DNA of 64,000 nt from Streptomyces sp. NA02950 (GCF_013364155.1 NZ_CP054916.1:4337001-4401000); one strand, 5' to 3'; positions 25,528 through 35,398 are shown, counted from the first letter of the stretch. A program made the numbers and translations. The notes: generated by a model not told the origin, from the sequence alone.

Positions 25528-27366
25528 ATGGAGAACCTCGGGGCCCAGGACCCGCGGTGGATAGGCGAGTACCGGCTGCTCGGCAAGTTGGGCGAGGGCG
25601 GCATGGGCAAGGTCTTCCTCGCCCGGTCCGCCCGCGGCCGTACCGTCGCCGTCAAGCTCGTACAGGCCGAACTCGCCCGCCAGGCCGACTTCCGCGGCCG
25701 GTTCAAGCGCGAGGTGGAGGCGGCCAGACGGGTCGGCGGGAAGTGGACCGCGCCCGTGCTGGACGCGGACACCGACGCCCAGGTGCCATGGGTGGCCACC
25801 GGCTACATCGGCGGGCCGTCGCTGCACGATGTGGTGGCCGATGACTTCGGGGCGCTGCCCGAGCATTCGGTGCGGGTCCTGGCCCACGGACTGTCCCTGG
25901 CGCTGCGCGACATCCACGGCGCCGGGCTGGTCCACCGCGACCTCAAACCGTCCAACATCCTCATCACCATCGACGGCCCGCGGGTCATCGACTTCGGGAT
26001 CGCCCGCGCCCTGGACGCGGTCGACAGCACGACGGGCGGCAATCTGACGATGACCGGCGCGGTCGTCGGCTCCCCCGGCTTCATGTCGCCCGAGCAGGTG
26101 CGCGGCGAGTCGGTCACCGCGGCCAGCGATGTGTTCTGCCTCGGCTCGGTGCTGGCCTTCGCGGCCACCGGGCGGCAGCCGTTCGGCAGCGTGGCCAGCG
26201 GTATCCACGCTCTGATGTACCGAATAGCCCAGGAGGAGCCCGATCTGTCCGGGCTGCCCGAAGGGCTGCACGGCATCGTCTCCGCCTGTCTCAACAAGGA
26301 CCCGGCGCTGCGGCCCTCGGTCGCCGACCTGGTCGCGTACACCGAGCGGACCGGTCCGGACGCCGAGACCTGGCTGCCCGGCGGACTGCTCGCCCGGCTG
26401 GGGCGCGACGCGCTCCAACTGCTGGAGGTGGAGGCGGAGAACGCCCAGCAGGGCCCGGCGGGGCCGCAGCCGTCCACCGCCTACGCCGCCCCGTCGACAC
26501 CCACCCCGCCCACGGCGCACGCACCCCACTCGGGGTACGCCACGCCCTCCGCGTACGCCTCACCCGCGCACGCCGGGTCGCCCGGCTATCCGGTGACCGG
26601 GGTGGGCGGGCCCGCGCCCCAGCACGGTCAGCCCTGGCAGGGCGGCTATCAGGCCCCGTTCCCGTACCAGGGCCGGACGGCCGCCGTACTGCGGTCGGCG
26701 CGGGGGCTGTGCACCGGGCTGCTGACGGCGTTCGGCATCTGGATGGTGCTGACCGTGGTCCATCTGTATCTGAACCTGTCGCTGTTCGGCGCCTACCGCG
26801 ATCTCATCGACGGCACCGGCACCCAGGAGGCGGTCAGCCACCGCAAGGACGCGGTGGATCCGATGGACATCTTCATCTTCTTCAGCGCGGTGGCGGTGAT
26901 GGTGGTGTGGCTGGTCTGGTTCCGGCGCGCCTACCTCAACGCCACGGTGCTGACACCGGGACGGCAGCGCTTCGGCAGCGGCTATGCCGTCGGCGCCTGG
27001 TTCATCCCGGTCGCCCAGCTGTGGCAGCCCAAGCAGATCGCCAACGACATCTGGAACTCCAGCGTGTCCCCGGGCCCCGGACGGGTCTCCCGCGCGGTGC
27101 TGCACTGGTGGTGGACGCTGTTCGTGGTGATGTTCTGGGTCGAGCCGATCGCCGGGCTCGTCGACCTCGGCTGCGAGACCCCCAAGGAACGGCGGGTCGC
27201 CACCGGCTTCCTCATCGTGGACGACATCGTCTCGCTGGTGTGCGCGGTGCTGGCCATCGCGGTGGTGGTGCGGCTCACCAGGATGCAGGAGCAGCGGATG
27301 GCGCGGCCCGCCGTACAGCAGCCCGGGCCGCCCGCGGGGATGTTCGGCCCGCCCGTCGGGCACTGA
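25528..27366 (+). CDS. Ser/Thr protein kinase with C-terminal DUF4328 membrane domain
   Basis: A 612-residue Hanks-type kinase. Residues about 14-275 hold the full domain: Gly loop LGEGGMGKVFLA, Lys43 in AVKLV, HRDLKPSNIL (Asp138), DFGIA (Asp155), GSPGFMSPEQ. A Pro/Ala/Tyr-rich linker (about 310-385) connects to DUF4328, a module with about four membrane spans (LCTGLLTAFGIWMVLTVVHL, IFIFFSAVAVMVVWLVWF, FVVMFWVEPIAGLV, LVCAVLAIAVVVRL). The membrane domain lacks a large ectodomain, so the signal may be sensed in the membrane. It follows the kinase remnant in the same direction, showing tandem duplication. Confidence 0.93.
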   Translation: MENLGAQDPRWIGEYRLLGKLGEGGMGKVFLARSARGRTVAVKLVQAELARQADFRGRFKREVEAARRVGGKWTAPVLDADTDAQVPWVATGYIGGPSLHDVVADDFGALPEHSVRVLAHGLSLALRDIHGAGLVHRDLKPSNILITIDGPRVIDFGIARALDAVDSTTGGNLTMTGAVVGSPGFMSPEQVRGESVTAASDVFCLGSVLAFAATGRQPFGSVASGIHALMYRIAQEEPDLSGLPEGLHGIVSACLNKDPALRPSVADLVAYTERTGPDAETWLPGGLLARLGRDALQLLEVEAENAQQGPAGPQPSTAYAAPSTPTPPTAHAPHSGYATPSAYASPAHAGSPGYPVTGVGGPAPQHGQPWQGGYQAPFPYQGRTAAVLRSARGLCTGLLTAFGIWMVLTVVHLYLNLSLFGAYRDLIDGTGTQEAVSHRKDAVDPMDIFIFFSAVAVMVVWLVWFRRAYLNATVLTPGRQRFGSGYAVGAWFIPVAQLWQPKQIANDIWNSSVSPGPGRVSRAVLHWWWTLFVVMFWVEPIAGLVDLGCETPKERRVATGFLIVDDIVSLVCAVLAIAVVVRLTRMQEQRMARPAVQQPGPPAGMFGPPVGH

Positions 27367-27400
27367 CCCCGGCGGGTCCGGTGGTGACGTCCCCGGACGC

Positions 27401-27443
27401 GAGGAAGTCCCCGGCCGTTGTGGGAACGGCCGGGGACTTCCTC
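27401..27443. terminator. Bidirectional terminator between the kinase and purA
   Basis: A perfect 19-bp stem (27401-27419 with 27425-27443) with a 5-nt loop, extended outward by further pairing (27391-27451) with one bulge. It lies between the convergent kinase and purA genes. Confidence 0.9.
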
Positions 27444-27475
27444 GTCCGGGGCCCTGGCTCGCCGGACGCCTCGGC

Positions 27476-28759
27476 TCAGAGGAACGAGTTGATCTGGATC
27501 GTCTCGTCCCGGCCCGGGCCGACACCGATCGCCGAGATCGGCGCGCCCGACATCTCCTCCAGCGCCTGGACGTACCGCTGCGCGTTCTTCGGCAGGTCGT
27601 CGAAGGTCTTCGCCTTGGAGATGTCCTCCGTCCAGCCCGGCAGCATCTCGTAGACCGGCTTGGCGTGGTGGAAGTCGGTCTGGCTGTACGGCAGCTCCTC
27701 GACCCGCTTGCCGTCGATCTCGTACGCCACGCAGACCGGGATCCGCTCCCAGCCGGTGAGCACGTCCAGCTTGGTCAGGAAGAAGTCGGTGAGACCGTTC
27801 ACCCGGGTCGCATAGCGCGCGATCACCGCGTCGAACCAGCCGCAGCGGCGGTCGCGGCCGGTGGTCACACCGCGCTCACCGCCGATGGTGCGCAGCTTGT
27901 CGCCGTCCTCGTCGTGCAGCTCCGTCGGGAACGGACCCGCGCCGACACGCGTGGTGTACGCCTTCAGGATGCCGATCACACGGCTGATCTTCGTCGGACC
28001 GACTCCCGCGCCGGTGCAGGCGCCGCCCGCGGTCGGGTTGGAGGAGGTGACGAAGGGGTACGTGCCGTGGTCGACATCGAGCAGGGTGCCCTGGCCGCCC
28101 TCGAAGAGCACGACCTTGCCCTCGTCGATGGCGTTGTTCAGCACCAGGGTGGTGTCCGCGACGAAGCCCCTGAGCTCGTCCGCGTAGCCGAGCAGCTCCT
28201 CGACGACCTGGTCGACGGCGATGGCGCGCCGGTTGTAGAGCTTGGCGAGCACCTGGTTCTTCATGTCCAGGGCGGCCTCGACCTTCTGCCGCAGGATGGA
28301 CTCGTCGAAGATGTCCTGCACCCGGATGCCCACGCGGTTGATCTTGTCCGCGTAGGACGGTCCGATGCCCCGGCCGGTGGTGCCGATCTTGCGCTTCCCC
28401 AGGAAGCGTTCCGTCACCTTGTCGAGGGTGGTGTGATACGGCGTGATCAGATGCGCGTTACCGCTGATCATCAGCTTGGACGTGTCGACGCCACGCTCGT
28501 TCAGCCCGCTCAGCTCGGAGAGCAGGACCGCGGGGTCGACGACAACGCCATTACCGATGACCGGGGTGCATCCGGGCGAGAGGATTCCGGACGGGAGGAG
28601 GTGCAGCGCGTACTTCTGGTCGCCAACGACGACCGTGTGGCCTGCGTTGTTGCCGCCCTGGTAGCGCACCACATAGTCAACCGAGCCGCCGAGCAGGTCG
28701 GTGGCCTTTCCCTTGCCCTCGTCACCCCACTGAGCACCGAGCAGCACAAGTGCGGGCAC
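27476..28759 (-). CDS. purA: Adenylosuccinate synthetase
   Basis: PurA joins IMP and aspartate with GTP, the first committed step to AMP. I chose the GTG at 28759 (427 residues, starting [21 protein letters not shown]), which follows AAGGGG; the open frame further upstream lacks homology. The phosphate loop GDEGKGK, the catalytic His region NNAGHTVV, and later [29 protein letters not shown] and the C-terminal [10 protein letters not shown] are all present. It is a single-gene unit, separated by a strong terminator from the kinase gene. Confidence 0.97.
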   Translation of the reverse strand: MPALVLLGAQWGDEGKGKATDLLGGSVDYVVRYQGGNNAGHTVVVGDQKYALHLLPSGILSPGCTPVIGNGVVVDPAVLLSELSGLNERGVDTSKLMISGNAHLITPYHTTLDKVTERFLGKRKIGTTGRGIGPSYADKINRVGIRVQDIFDESILRQKVEAALDMKNQVLAKLYNRRAIAVDQVVEELLGYADELRGFVADTTLVLNNAIDEGKVVLFEGGQGTLLDVDHGTYPFVTSSNPTAGGACTGAGVGPTKISRVIGILKAYTTRVGAGPFPTELHDEDGDKLRTIGGERGVTTGRDRRCGWFDAVIARYATRVNGLTDFFLTKLDVLTGWERIPVCVAYEIDGKRVEELPYSQTDFHHAKPVYEMLPGWTEDISKAKTFDDLPKNAQRYVQALEEMSGAPISAIGVGPGRDETIQINSFL

Positions 28760-28801
28760 AGGCGTACACCCCTTCCGGGCGGGGCATGTCCAACGTGCGT
28801 G

Positions 28802-28880
28802 GGTGGCGAGCGCCACCACCAGAGCCGTCGAACCGGTGCCCCGGATAGACGAAGCCCCTGGCGCAACAGCGACAGGGGCT
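28802..28880. promoter_or_regulatory. Two inverted repeats in the purA upstream region
   Basis: GGTGGCG-AG-CGCCACC (28802-28817) lies 43-58 nt upstream of the purA start. A second repeat, AGCCCCTG...CAGGGGCT (28853-28880), has 8-bp arms around a 12-nt loop. They could be an operator and a leader hairpin for purA, or for the divergent gene at 28915. Neither matches the palindrome in front of purSQL. Confidence 0.35.
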
Positions 28881-28914
28881 CTTGCACCGAGAGATTACCT
28901 GAGGAAGGACCGAG

Positions 28915-29976
28915 GTGTCGGCTCCAGATCCCTGGCACTCTCCTCCGGACACCGTCCGGGAGCGTCCCCTGCTTGTGGTCATCGACCCCGCTGCCCGGCG
29001 AACGGACGGGGAGTCGGTGCGCATCGCGAAGGATGTGCTGTGTGCGGGCGCACAAACAAAAATCTGCCTGCCGGACGGTCCGGACGAAGTCGAGCGGGCT
29101 CTCGCCCGCCGCGGCGCCCGCCGCCCGGTGGTGGTCGGCGACGACCGGGCGCTGCTGCGGGTGGTGGAGCTGCTCCACCGCCGGCGGGAGCTGGCGGACG
29201 CCACCCTGTCCGTGGTCCCGGTCGGTGGACCGGCCACGGTCGCCCTGGCCCGGTCCCTCGGTGTGCCGACCGATCCGGTCACGGCGGCGCGCACGGTCCT
29301 CGACGGGGCCGCGCACCCGCGTGACCTGCTGGTGGACGACAGCGGCGGGGTGGTCCTCGGGGGCCTGCGGATCCCGTCCGGCCCGCGGACGGACCCGGCG
29401 GTGCGGCCGGGCGGCCCCGACGCGTACGACCCGTACGCCGCCGGGGCGGCACCGCCTCCCGAAACCGGCCCGCCCAACGGGTCCGGCACCGCGTCCGGCG
29501 GGGCCAACGGCCACCGCGACGGCCGGGCCGCCGAGCCCGGACCGGCCTCCGGCGGCAGCCGGCCGGGCGGTGGCTCCCCGGCGTGGTGGACCCCGGCGGC
29601 GCGCACCGCGCGCACGGCCCTGACGCTGCTGTCCCTGCCGGTCATCGGCCTGACCGGCGGCTCCCGCCGCCGCGTCCACCCGCCGCCCCCGCACCGGCTG
29701 CGGATCGAGGCGGACGGGGTGCTGCTGAGCGATCTGGACCGGCCGGTGACCCGTGTCTCGGTGTCCACGGCCGGACCGGGCGACGGCGGCCTGGCCGAGA
29801 TCGTGGTCCATCCGCACGCGGCCGGAGGCCCGGTGCGCGCGCTGGCGCGGGCGGTCACCGTCTCCGGCCAGGACTTCCGCTACCGCGCGGACGCCCTGGT
29901 CCGCGGCCCGGTCCGCAGCCGCACCTGGACCGTGCTGACGGAGGCGTGGACCCTGATCGTCCCCCACCCCACCTGA
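28915..29976 (+). CDS. Diacylglycerol-kinase-like protein
   Basis: A 353-residue protein with a fold reminiscent of the lipid-kinase catalytic domain: RPLLVVIDPAARRTDGESVR at the start and ARRPVVVGDDRALLRVVELL further on. The expected GGDGT nucleotide motif of DagK/YegS is not evident. A long Gly/Pro-rich insertion (about residues 160-225) separates the N-terminal part from the C-terminal strand-rich segment (HRLRIEADGVLLSDLDRPVT). Streptomyces homologues next to purA are usually annotated as diacylglycerol kinase; lacking the nucleotide motif, enzymatic activity is doubtful. The GTG start follows GAGGAAGGACCGAG. Confidence 0.6.
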   Translation: MSAPDPWHSPPDTVRERPLLVVIDPAARRTDGESVRIAKDVLCAGAQTKICLPDGPDEVERALARRGARRPVVVGDDRALLRVVELLHRRRELADATLSVVPVGGPATVALARSLGVPTDPVTAARTVLDGAAHPRDLLVDDSGGVVLGGLRIPSGPRTDPAVRPGGPDAYDPYAAGAAPPPETGPPNGSGTASGGANGHRDGRAAEPGPASGGSRPGGGSPAWWTPAARTARTALTLLSLPVIGLTGGSRRRVHPPPPHRLRIEADGVLLSDLDRPVTRVSVSTAGPGDGGLAEIVVHPHAAGGPVRALARAVTVSGQDFRYRADALVRGPVRSRTWTVLTEAWTLIVPHPT

Positions 29977-30103
29977 CCCCCACCTGAGCCCCACTCGACC
30001 CCACCGGGCGCCGCATCCACGGTGGCGGGCTCCGCCGCGCCGCGGGGCCGCCGCCCCGGGGCGGGCCTGGCGCGGTGGGGGCTCGGGTCGGGGCGGGTGG
30101 CGC

Positions 30104-30655
30104 CTAGTGGCCGGCGGCTTCGCGGCGGGCGGTCTGGTGGGCGCGCCAGCGGTCCAGCAGCTTGGGGAGTTCCTGCTGCATGAAGTCGAAGAACTCGGCG
30201 GTCTCGGACACCCGCAGCCCCGCCGGGGTGTCGGGCCCGAGCACCTTGGCGCCGTCGCGCATGGTGTTCTCCCAGCGCGCGAGCATCTGGTCGCGGCGGG
30301 TGAGGGCCTCGTACCAGACCTCGTTGTAGAGCCGGTAGCGATCGCGCCGCGAGCCGGGCTCGCGCTCCCGCGCGACCATGTCCACCTGGGTGAGGTAGCG
30401 GACCGCCCCCGACACCGCGGCCGGGCTGATCCGGAGACGCTCGGCCAGCTCGGCCGAGGTCAGCTCCCCGGAGTCGGAGACGAGCAGTGCCGCGAAGACC
30501 CGGGCGCCCATCCGCTGCATCCCGGCCTCGGCCAGGTCCGCCGCGAACCGCTCGACGAAGCGGGACACCGCCTCGGGGTCCCTCTCTTCGCTCGGCGCGC
30601 CCTCCGGTTGCGTCGTGCTCTCCCTCACCAGCTCCTCATCTCCTCTCTCCGTCAC
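30104..30655 (-). CDS. GbsR/MarR-family repressor
   Basis: A 183-residue winged-helix protein with an N-terminal helix (SRFVERFAADLAEAGMQRMGA), a helix-turn-helix (LTSAELAERLRISPAAVSGAVRYL) and a wing with REREPGSRRDRYRLYNEVWY, then a dimerisation helix region. This is the GbsR layout. It is divergent from the ABC exporter genes across a 65-bp gap holding a palindrome, so it very likely represses the exporter and itself. The GTG at 30655 has no clear Shine-Dalgarno; the GTG at 30628 has GAGGAG just ahead and could be the true start. Confidence 0.88.
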   Translation of the reverse strand: MTERGDEELVRESTTQPEGAPSEERDPEAVSRFVERFAADLAEAGMQRMGARVFAALLVSDSGELTSAELAERLRISPAAVSGAVRYLTQVDMVAREREPGSRRDRYRLYNEVWYEALTRRDQMLARWENTMRDGAKVLGPDTPAGLRVSETAEFFDFMQQELPKLLDRWRAHQTARREAAGH

Positions 30656-30684
30656 GTCATCATAAGTTTATACGGTTCCTTAAC

Positions 30685-30700
30685 TTCGCAAATTTGTGAA
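30685..30700. promoter_or_regulatory. Palindromic operator between gbsR-like and ABC exporter genes
   Basis: TTCGCAAATTTGTGAA is a 16-bp inverted repeat with one mismatched pair, set in an unusually AT-rich 65-bp divergent region. Its position between both start codons suits a repressor that controls both directions. Confidence 0.55.
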
Positions 30701-30720
30701 ACTAGCGTAGCTTCGGAAAC

Positions 30721-31638
30721 ATGAAGACGGCAATCTCCGCGTCCGGCCTGCACAAGTCGTTCGGCCGGACCCACGCGTTGGACGGCCTCGACCTCGAAGT
30801 CGAGGCAGGTGAGGTCCATGGCTTCCTCGGCCCCAACGGCGCCGGGAAGTCCACCACCATCCGGGTCCTGCTGGGGCTGCTGCGAGCCGACGCCGGTGCG
30901 GTCCAGCTCCTCGGCAAGGACCCCTGGCACGATGCGGTCGACCTCCATCAGCACATCGCGTACGTCCCCGGAGACGTCACCCTGTGGCGCAACCTCAGCG
31001 GTGGCGAGGTCATCGACCTCTACGGGCGGCTGCGCGGGGGGCTGGACACGGCCCGGCGCGCCGAGCTCCTGGACCGCTTCGAGCTCGACCCCACCAAGAA
31101 GGGGCGCACCTACTCCAAGGGCAACCGCCAGAAGGTCGCCCTGGTCGCCGCGTTCTCCTCCGAGGTCGAGCTGCTGATCCTGGACGAGCCCACCTCGGGG
31201 CTCGACCCGCTGATGGAGGAGGTCTTCCGGGAGTGCGTGGCCGAGGAGCGCGACCGCGGCCGCACGGTGCTGCTCTCCAGCCACATCCTCAGCGAGGTCG
31301 AGGCGCTGTGCGACCGCGTCAGCATCATCCGCAAGGGCAAGCGGGTGGAGTCGGGTTCGCTCGCCCAGCTCCGCCATCTGACCCGTACGTCCGTCACCGC
31401 CGAGCTGGCCGAGCCGGTCAACGGGCTGACCGGGCTCCCCGGTGTGCACAACGTCGACGTCCAGGACCGGCGCGTCAAGCTCCAGGTCGACAGCGACAAG
31501 CTGGACGCCGTGCTGCGCCAGCTCACCCAGTCCGGGGTGCGCAGCCTCATCTCCACCCCGCCGACGCTGGAGGAGCTCTTCCTCCGGCACTACCAGGACG
31601 ACGTCACCCCGGCCGGAGAAGGGACGGTCGCCCGATGA
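30721..31638 (+). CDS. ABC exporter ATP-binding protein
   Basis: A 305-residue ATPase: [20 protein letters not shown], Walker [21 protein letters not shown], signature [15 protein letters not shown], Walker [20 protein letters not shown], and H loop [15 protein letters not shown]. The C-terminal about 80 residues form the extension typical of drug-type ABC-2 exporters. It is translationally coupled to the permease (ATGA) and divergent from the GbsR-type repressor. Homologues confer resistance to polyketide antibiotics such as tetronasin; the actual substrate here is unknown. Confidence 0.93.
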   Translation: MKTAISASGLHKSFGRTHALDGLDLEVEAGEVHGFLGPNGAGKSTTIRVLLGLLRADAGAVQLLGKDPWHDAVDLHQHIAYVPGDVTLWRNLSGGEVIDLYGRLRGGLDTARRAELLDRFELDPTKKGRTYSKGNRQKVALVAAFSSEVELLILDEPTSGLDPLMEEVFRECVAEERDRGRTVLLSSHILSEVEALCDRVSIIRKGKRVESGSLAQLRHLTRTSVTAELAEPVNGLTGLPGVHNVDVQDRRVKLQVDSDKLDAVLRQLTQSGVRSLISTPPTLEELFLRHYQDDVTPAGEGTVAR

Positions 31639-33284
31639 CCGCCGTAGCCGACGCCCGGGTCTCCCCCCGTACGCGCGGATCGACCAAGGACCTGGCAGGC
31701 ACCGGCGCCCTGCTGCGGCTCGCGCTGCGCCGCGACCGGATCATGATGCCGGTCTGGGTGCTCTGCCTCGGGCTGACCGCGAGCAGCACCGTCGGCCGCC
31801 TCAAGAGCGCGTACGACACCCCCGAGGCCCGCGCCGACCTCGTCGTGGACATGAACGGGAACGGCTCGACGAGAGCCCTGTTCGGTGCCGCCTTCGACGA
31901 TTCGCTCGGCGCGCTCACCGTCTGGCGGGTCGGCGCGTTCCTTTCCGTGTTCGCCGCGGTCATGAGCCTGCTCATCGTGATCCGGCACACCCGCGAGGAG
32001 GAGGAGACCGGCCGTCAGGAGGCGCTGTCCGCCTGTATGGTCGGCCGCCGCGCGGGTCTGACCTCGGCCCTGCTCGCCGTGGGCATCGCCAACGCCGCGG
32101 TCACCGTCCTGATCGCGGGCAGCCTCGCGGGCCAGGGCGGCACCGGCGCGCTCGCGCTGGGCCTGGCCGTCGGTCTGTCCGGGATGGCCTTCGGCGGTCT
32201 GGCCGCCGTCGCCGCCCAGCTCACCGAGAACGCGCGACTGGCCCGGGGGCTGACCTCCGCTGCCGTCGGTGTCGCCTTTGTGCTGCGGATGGCGGGCGAC
32301 GCCGCCGAGGATGGTTCCAGGGGCTCCGGCCATGTGCTGGTCTGGCTCTCGCCGTTGGGCTGGGCGGAGTACGCGCGGCCGTTCGCGGACGAGCGCTGGT
32401 GGCCGCTGCTGCTGATCGCCGTGCTCGCCGCCGCGTCCATCGCGCTGGCGTACTCCCTCGCGGGCCGCCGCGATGTCGGCGCCAGCTTCTACGCGACCCG
32501 GCCCGGCCCCCCGGCCGCCGGTCCGTTCCTCAACGGGGTCTACGGACTGGGCTGGCGGCTCCACCGCGGTGCGCTGCTCGGCTGGAGCGCGGGCTTCGTC
32601 TTCGCCGGTGTCATCTTCGGCGCCATCTCCGACGGTGCCGACGACTTCCTCGGCGACAGCGACCAGTCCCGCGAGATCATCCAGCGGATGGGCGGGGCCC
32701 AGGGGCTGAACGACGCGTTCCTCGCCTCCATGGTCGGCATCCTCGGCACCATCCTCACCGTCTACACCGCAACTGCCGTGCTGCGGCTGCGCGGTGAGGA
32801 GACCGACCAGCGGGCCGAGCCTCTGCTGTCCAACGCGGTCAGCCGGCTGCGCTGGGCCGGCAGCCATCTGGTCATCGCCTATCTGGGCCCGGTCGTTGTG
32901 CTGGCCGTCGGCGGTCTCGCGCTGGGGGTGGGCTACGGCGTGGCCGCCGACGACATGGGCGGGGTCCCGCGCGCCGTGGGCGCCACCCTCGCCCAGGCCC
33001 CCGCGCTCTGGGTGGTCACCAGCGCCGCCGTCTTCCTGGTCGGTGTGGTGCCGAAGTACACGGCCGCGGCCTGGGCCGTGGTCGGCTGGGTGGTGGCCCT
33101 GAGCTGGATGGGCCCGGCGCTGAAGGTGTCCCAGTCCGTGATGAACACCTCGCCGTTCAGCCATCTGCCGAAGCTGCCCGGCGACGATGTCACAGCCGCG
33201 CCCTTCCTGTGGTCGCTGCTGATCTCGATCGTTCTGACCGCCGGAGGTCTGGTGGGACTGCGCCGTCGCGACATCGGCGGTTGA
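31635..33284 (+). CDS. ABC exporter permease, polyketide-antibiotic exporter family
   Basis: A 549-residue integral membrane protein with about twelve spans in two similar halves: after an N-terminal [13 protein letters not shown] span, segments such as [60 protein letters not shown], and in the second half [40 protein letters not shown] and [20 protein letters not shown]. The [12 protein letters not shown] loop and its counterpart [16 protein letters not shown] mark the internal repeat. This is the TnrB3/COG3559 type, in which one polypeptide provides both membrane halves. It starts with the ATGA overlap. Confidence 0.9.
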   Translation: MTAVADARVSPRTRGSTKDLAGTGALLRLALRRDRIMMPVWVLCLGLTASSTVGRLKSAYDTPEARADLVVDMNGNGSTRALFGAAFDDSLGALTVWRVGAFLSVFAAVMSLLIVIRHTREEEETGRQEALSACMVGRRAGLTSALLAVGIANAAVTVLIAGSLAGQGGTGALALGLAVGLSGMAFGGLAAVAAQLTENARLARGLTSAAVGVAFVLRMAGDAAEDGSRGSGHVLVWLSPLGWAEYARPFADERWWPLLLIAVLAAASIALAYSLAGRRDVGASFYATRPGPPAAGPFLNGVYGLGWRLHRGALLGWSAGFVFAGVIFGAISDGADDFLGDSDQSREIIQRMGGAQGLNDAFLASMVGILGTILTVYTATAVLRLRGEETDQRAEPLLSNAVSRLRWAGSHLVIAYLGPVVVLAVGGLALGVGYGVAADDMGGVPRAVGATLAQAPALWVVTSAAVFLVGVVPKYTAAAWAVVGWVVALSWMGPALKVSQSVMNTSPFSHLPKLPGDDVTAAPFLWSLLISIVLTAGGLVGLRRRDIGG

Positions 33285-33373
33285 CCCCCGTCAGTCCACC
33301 ACCCCGGCCCCTCGGCGCCGGCCCCGCACTCCCTGTGGCGGCCGGCGCCGAGTGGTGTCCGGGGTCGTTCCGC

Positions 33374-33398
33374 TTTCGTCCACAGGGTGTGGACGAAA
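33374..33398. promoter_or_regulatory. Inverted pair of DnaA-box matches
   Basis: TTTCGTCCACA-GGG-TGTGGACGAAA is a perfect 11-bp palindrome with a 3-nt centre. Each arm contains TCGTCCACA, which fits the Streptomyces DnaA-box consensus (T/C)(T/C)(G/A/C)TCCACA. It lies between the convergent permease and P450 genes, so it could equally act as a transcription terminator hairpin. Confidence 0.5.
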
Positions 33399-33440
33399 AC
33401 TGACGGAAGCTGACGGAAGCTGACGAGAACTGACGGAAAC
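33391..33440. repeat. Five 10-bp tandem repeats next to the DnaA-box pair
   Basis: Units at exact 10-bp steps: GGACGAAAAC, TGACGGAAGC, TGACGGAAGC, TGACGAGAAC, TGACGGAAAC. The first unit overlaps the right arm of the DnaA-box palindrome. The spacing of about one helical turn places the units on one face of the DNA. The array ends 10 bp before the P450 stop codon. Confidence 0.85.
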
Positions 33441-33450
33441 AGCCGGCCGC

Positions 33451-34674
33451 TCAGATCTCGGCCAACAGCTCCGTCAGCCCCCGGATCACAAAGCCCGGCC
33501 GCCACTCCGGCTCCCTCACCAGCCGCAGCCGCGGTGCCTTGCGGAGCAGCGCGCCGAACGACGCCTTGAGTTCGAGGCGGGCCAGCGGGGCGCCCAGGCA
33601 GTAGTGGATGCCCGCGCCGAAGCTGAGATGGGGGTTGTCCGCGCGGGAGAGGTCCAGGGTGTCGGGGCGGTCGAAGCGGGCGGGGTCGCGGTTGGCCGAG
33701 CCGAAGAGGACGGCCACCTCGCTGCCGCGCGGGATGACCGTGCCGCCCACCTCGATATCGTCCAGCACCCAGCGCTCGAAGAGCTGCAACGGGGTGTCGT
33801 ACCGCAGCAGTTCGTCCACGGCGGTGGGCAGCAGCGCCTCCGGTTCGGCGCGGAGCCGGGCCAGCTGCCCGGGGTGGCGGAAGAGGGTCCACCAACCGTT
33901 GCCGGTGGAGTTGACCGTCGCCTCGTGGCCCGCGTTGAGCAGCAGCACACAGGTGGAGATCATCTCCTGCTCGGAGAGCCGGTCGCCCTCGTCGTACGCC
34001 GCGATCAGCGCGCTGATCAGGTCCTCGCCCGGGTCCTTGCGGCGGGCGGCGATCAGCTCCCGCAGATAGCCGGAGAACTCCAGCGAGGCGCGCACCGCCC
34101 GGCGCGCGGTCTCCTCGCCCGGGTTCAGCTCGTACATCCCGCAGATGTCCGCCGACCACGGGCGCAGTGAGGACCGGTCGGCGGGCGGGATGCCGAGCAT
34201 CTCGGCGATGACGGCCACCGGCAGCGGCTCGGCCACCGAGGCGATGAGATCGCCGCCGCCGGAGGCGATGAAGGAGTCGACCAGTTCGTTGGCCAGCCGC
34301 TCGATCGTCGGGACCAGCGCCTCGACGGTCCGCGGGGTGAACGCCTTGGAGACCAGCCGCCGGATCCGGGTGTGGTCCGGCGCCTCCAGGTCGAGCATCC
34401 CGTAGTCGTTGAGGGTGTGGAACGGCTCGTGTTCGGGCGGCGGCGCGGTACGGCCGAACTCCTCGTGGCTGAACCGGTGCAGATAGGTGCGGCCGAGCCG
34501 GCGGTCGGCCAACAGGGCGCGGGCGTCGTCGTAGTGCGGGATCAGCCACTGCCGGGACGGCTCGAACCAGTGCGCCCGCCCGCGCTCGCGCAGCTCGGCA
34601 TAGACCGGGTACGGGTCGGCGACGAACGACGGCCGCCACGGGTCGAAGGCGGGGAGCGGGGCTGCGCTGGTCAT
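33451..34674 (-). CDS. Cytochrome P450, CYP107-like
   Basis: A 407-residue soluble bacterial P450. The I-helix is LLNAGHEATVNSTGNGWWTL, with the A-G-H-E-A-T oxygen-activation motif; the K-helix EXXR is DELLRYDTPLQ; the meander has FGSANRDPARFDRPD; the heme loop is LSFGAGIHYCLGAPLARLEL with the proximal Cys. Length and motifs are complete. In S. coelicolor I recall CYP107U1 (reported to affect sporulation) in this neighbourhood, between purA and kynU, so this may be its orthologue. Electron partners are not encoded next to it. Substrate unknown. Confidence 0.92.
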   Translation of the reverse strand: MTSAAPLPAFDPWRPSFVADPYPVYAELRERGRAHWFEPSRQWLIPHYDDARALLADRRLGRTYLHRFSHEEFGRTAPPPEHEPFHTLNDYGMLDLEAPDHTRIRRLVSKAFTPRTVEALVPTIERLANELVDSFIASGGGDLIASVAEPLPVAVIAEMLGIPPADRSSLRPWSADICGMYELNPGEETARRAVRASLEFSGYLRELIAARRKDPGEDLISALIAAYDEGDRLSEQEMISTCVLLLNAGHEATVNSTGNGWWTLFRHPGQLARLRAEPEALLPTAVDELLRYDTPLQLFERWVLDDIEVGGTVIPRGSEVAVLFGSANRDPARFDRPDTLDLSRADNPHLSFGAGIHYCLGAPLARLELKASFGALLRKAPRLRLVREPEWRPGFVIRGLTELLAEI

Positions 34675-34699
34675 GCCGGGACGGTACCGCCCGGCGGGC

Positions 34700-35398
34700 T
34701 CAGCCTCCAGGGGTCACCAGCCGCACCTCGTACGCGAAGACCGCCGCCTGGGTGCGGTCCCGCAGCCCCAGCTTCACCAGGATCCGGCTCACATGGGTCT
34801 TCACCGTCGACTCGGCGACCACCAGATGTTCGGCGATCTCCGCGTTGGACCGGCCCTGGGCGACCTGCACCAGCACCTCGTTCTCCCGCTCGGTCAGCTC
34901 GGCCAGCCGCTCCGCGGCGGGCGGCAGCGGCCCGCCGAACCGGGCGGCCTCACCGATCCGCGAGAACGTCGAGATGAGCCGCTTGGTGACGGTGGGCGCC
35001 AGCAGCGCCTCGCCCGCGGCGACCACCCGCACCGCGTCCCCGAGCTGACGGGCGGAGGCGTCCTTGAGCAGAAAGCCGCTCGCCCCCGCGCGCAGCGCCT
35101 GGTAGACGTACTCGTCGAGGTCGAAGGTGGTCAGCACCAGCACCTTGGCGTCCGCGTCCGCCGCGATGATCTCGCGGGTCGCCTCCAGCCCGTTGACCTC
35201 GGGCATCCGGATGTCCATCAGCACCACGTCGGGGCGCAGCGCGGCGACCTGCGCGATGGCCTGGCGTCCGTCGACCGCCTCGCCGATGACCTCGATATCG
35301 GGCTGGGCGCCCAGCAGAACGGAGAAGCCCTCCCGGACCATGACCTGGTCGTCGGCGATCAGCACCCGGATGGCGGCCGCCCCACCGCTCTCGGTCAT
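34700..35398 (-). CDS. NarL/FixJ-family response regulator
   Basis: A 232-residue regulator. The receiver domain has the acidic pair ADDQ, the phosphoacceptor in VVLMDIRMPEVNG, and LVLTTFDLDEYVYQALRAGA with the conserved Thr and the KDA lysine region (FLLKDASARQL). The C-terminal LuxR helix-turn-helix is LTERENEVLVQVAQGRSNAE to STVKTHVSRILVKLGLRDRT. It overlaps the kinase stop as ATGA, so the pair is one operon, transcribed from the kinase. Confidence 0.95.
   Translation of the reverse strand: MTESGGAAAIRVLIADDQVMVREGFSVLLGAQPDIEVIGEAVDGRQAIAQVAALRPDVVLMDIRMPEVNGLEATREIIAADADAKVLVLTTFDLDEYVYQALRAGASGFLLKDASARQLGDAVRVVAAGEALLAPTVTKRLISTFSRIGEAARFGGPLPPAAERLAELTERENEVLVQVAQGRSNAEIAEHLVVAESTVKTHVSRILVKLGLRDRTQAAVFAYEVRLVTPGG

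Noticed and set aside
33374..33398. dif or recombination site
   Set aside because: It shows none of the actinobacterial dif sequence; DnaA-box or terminator explanations fit better.
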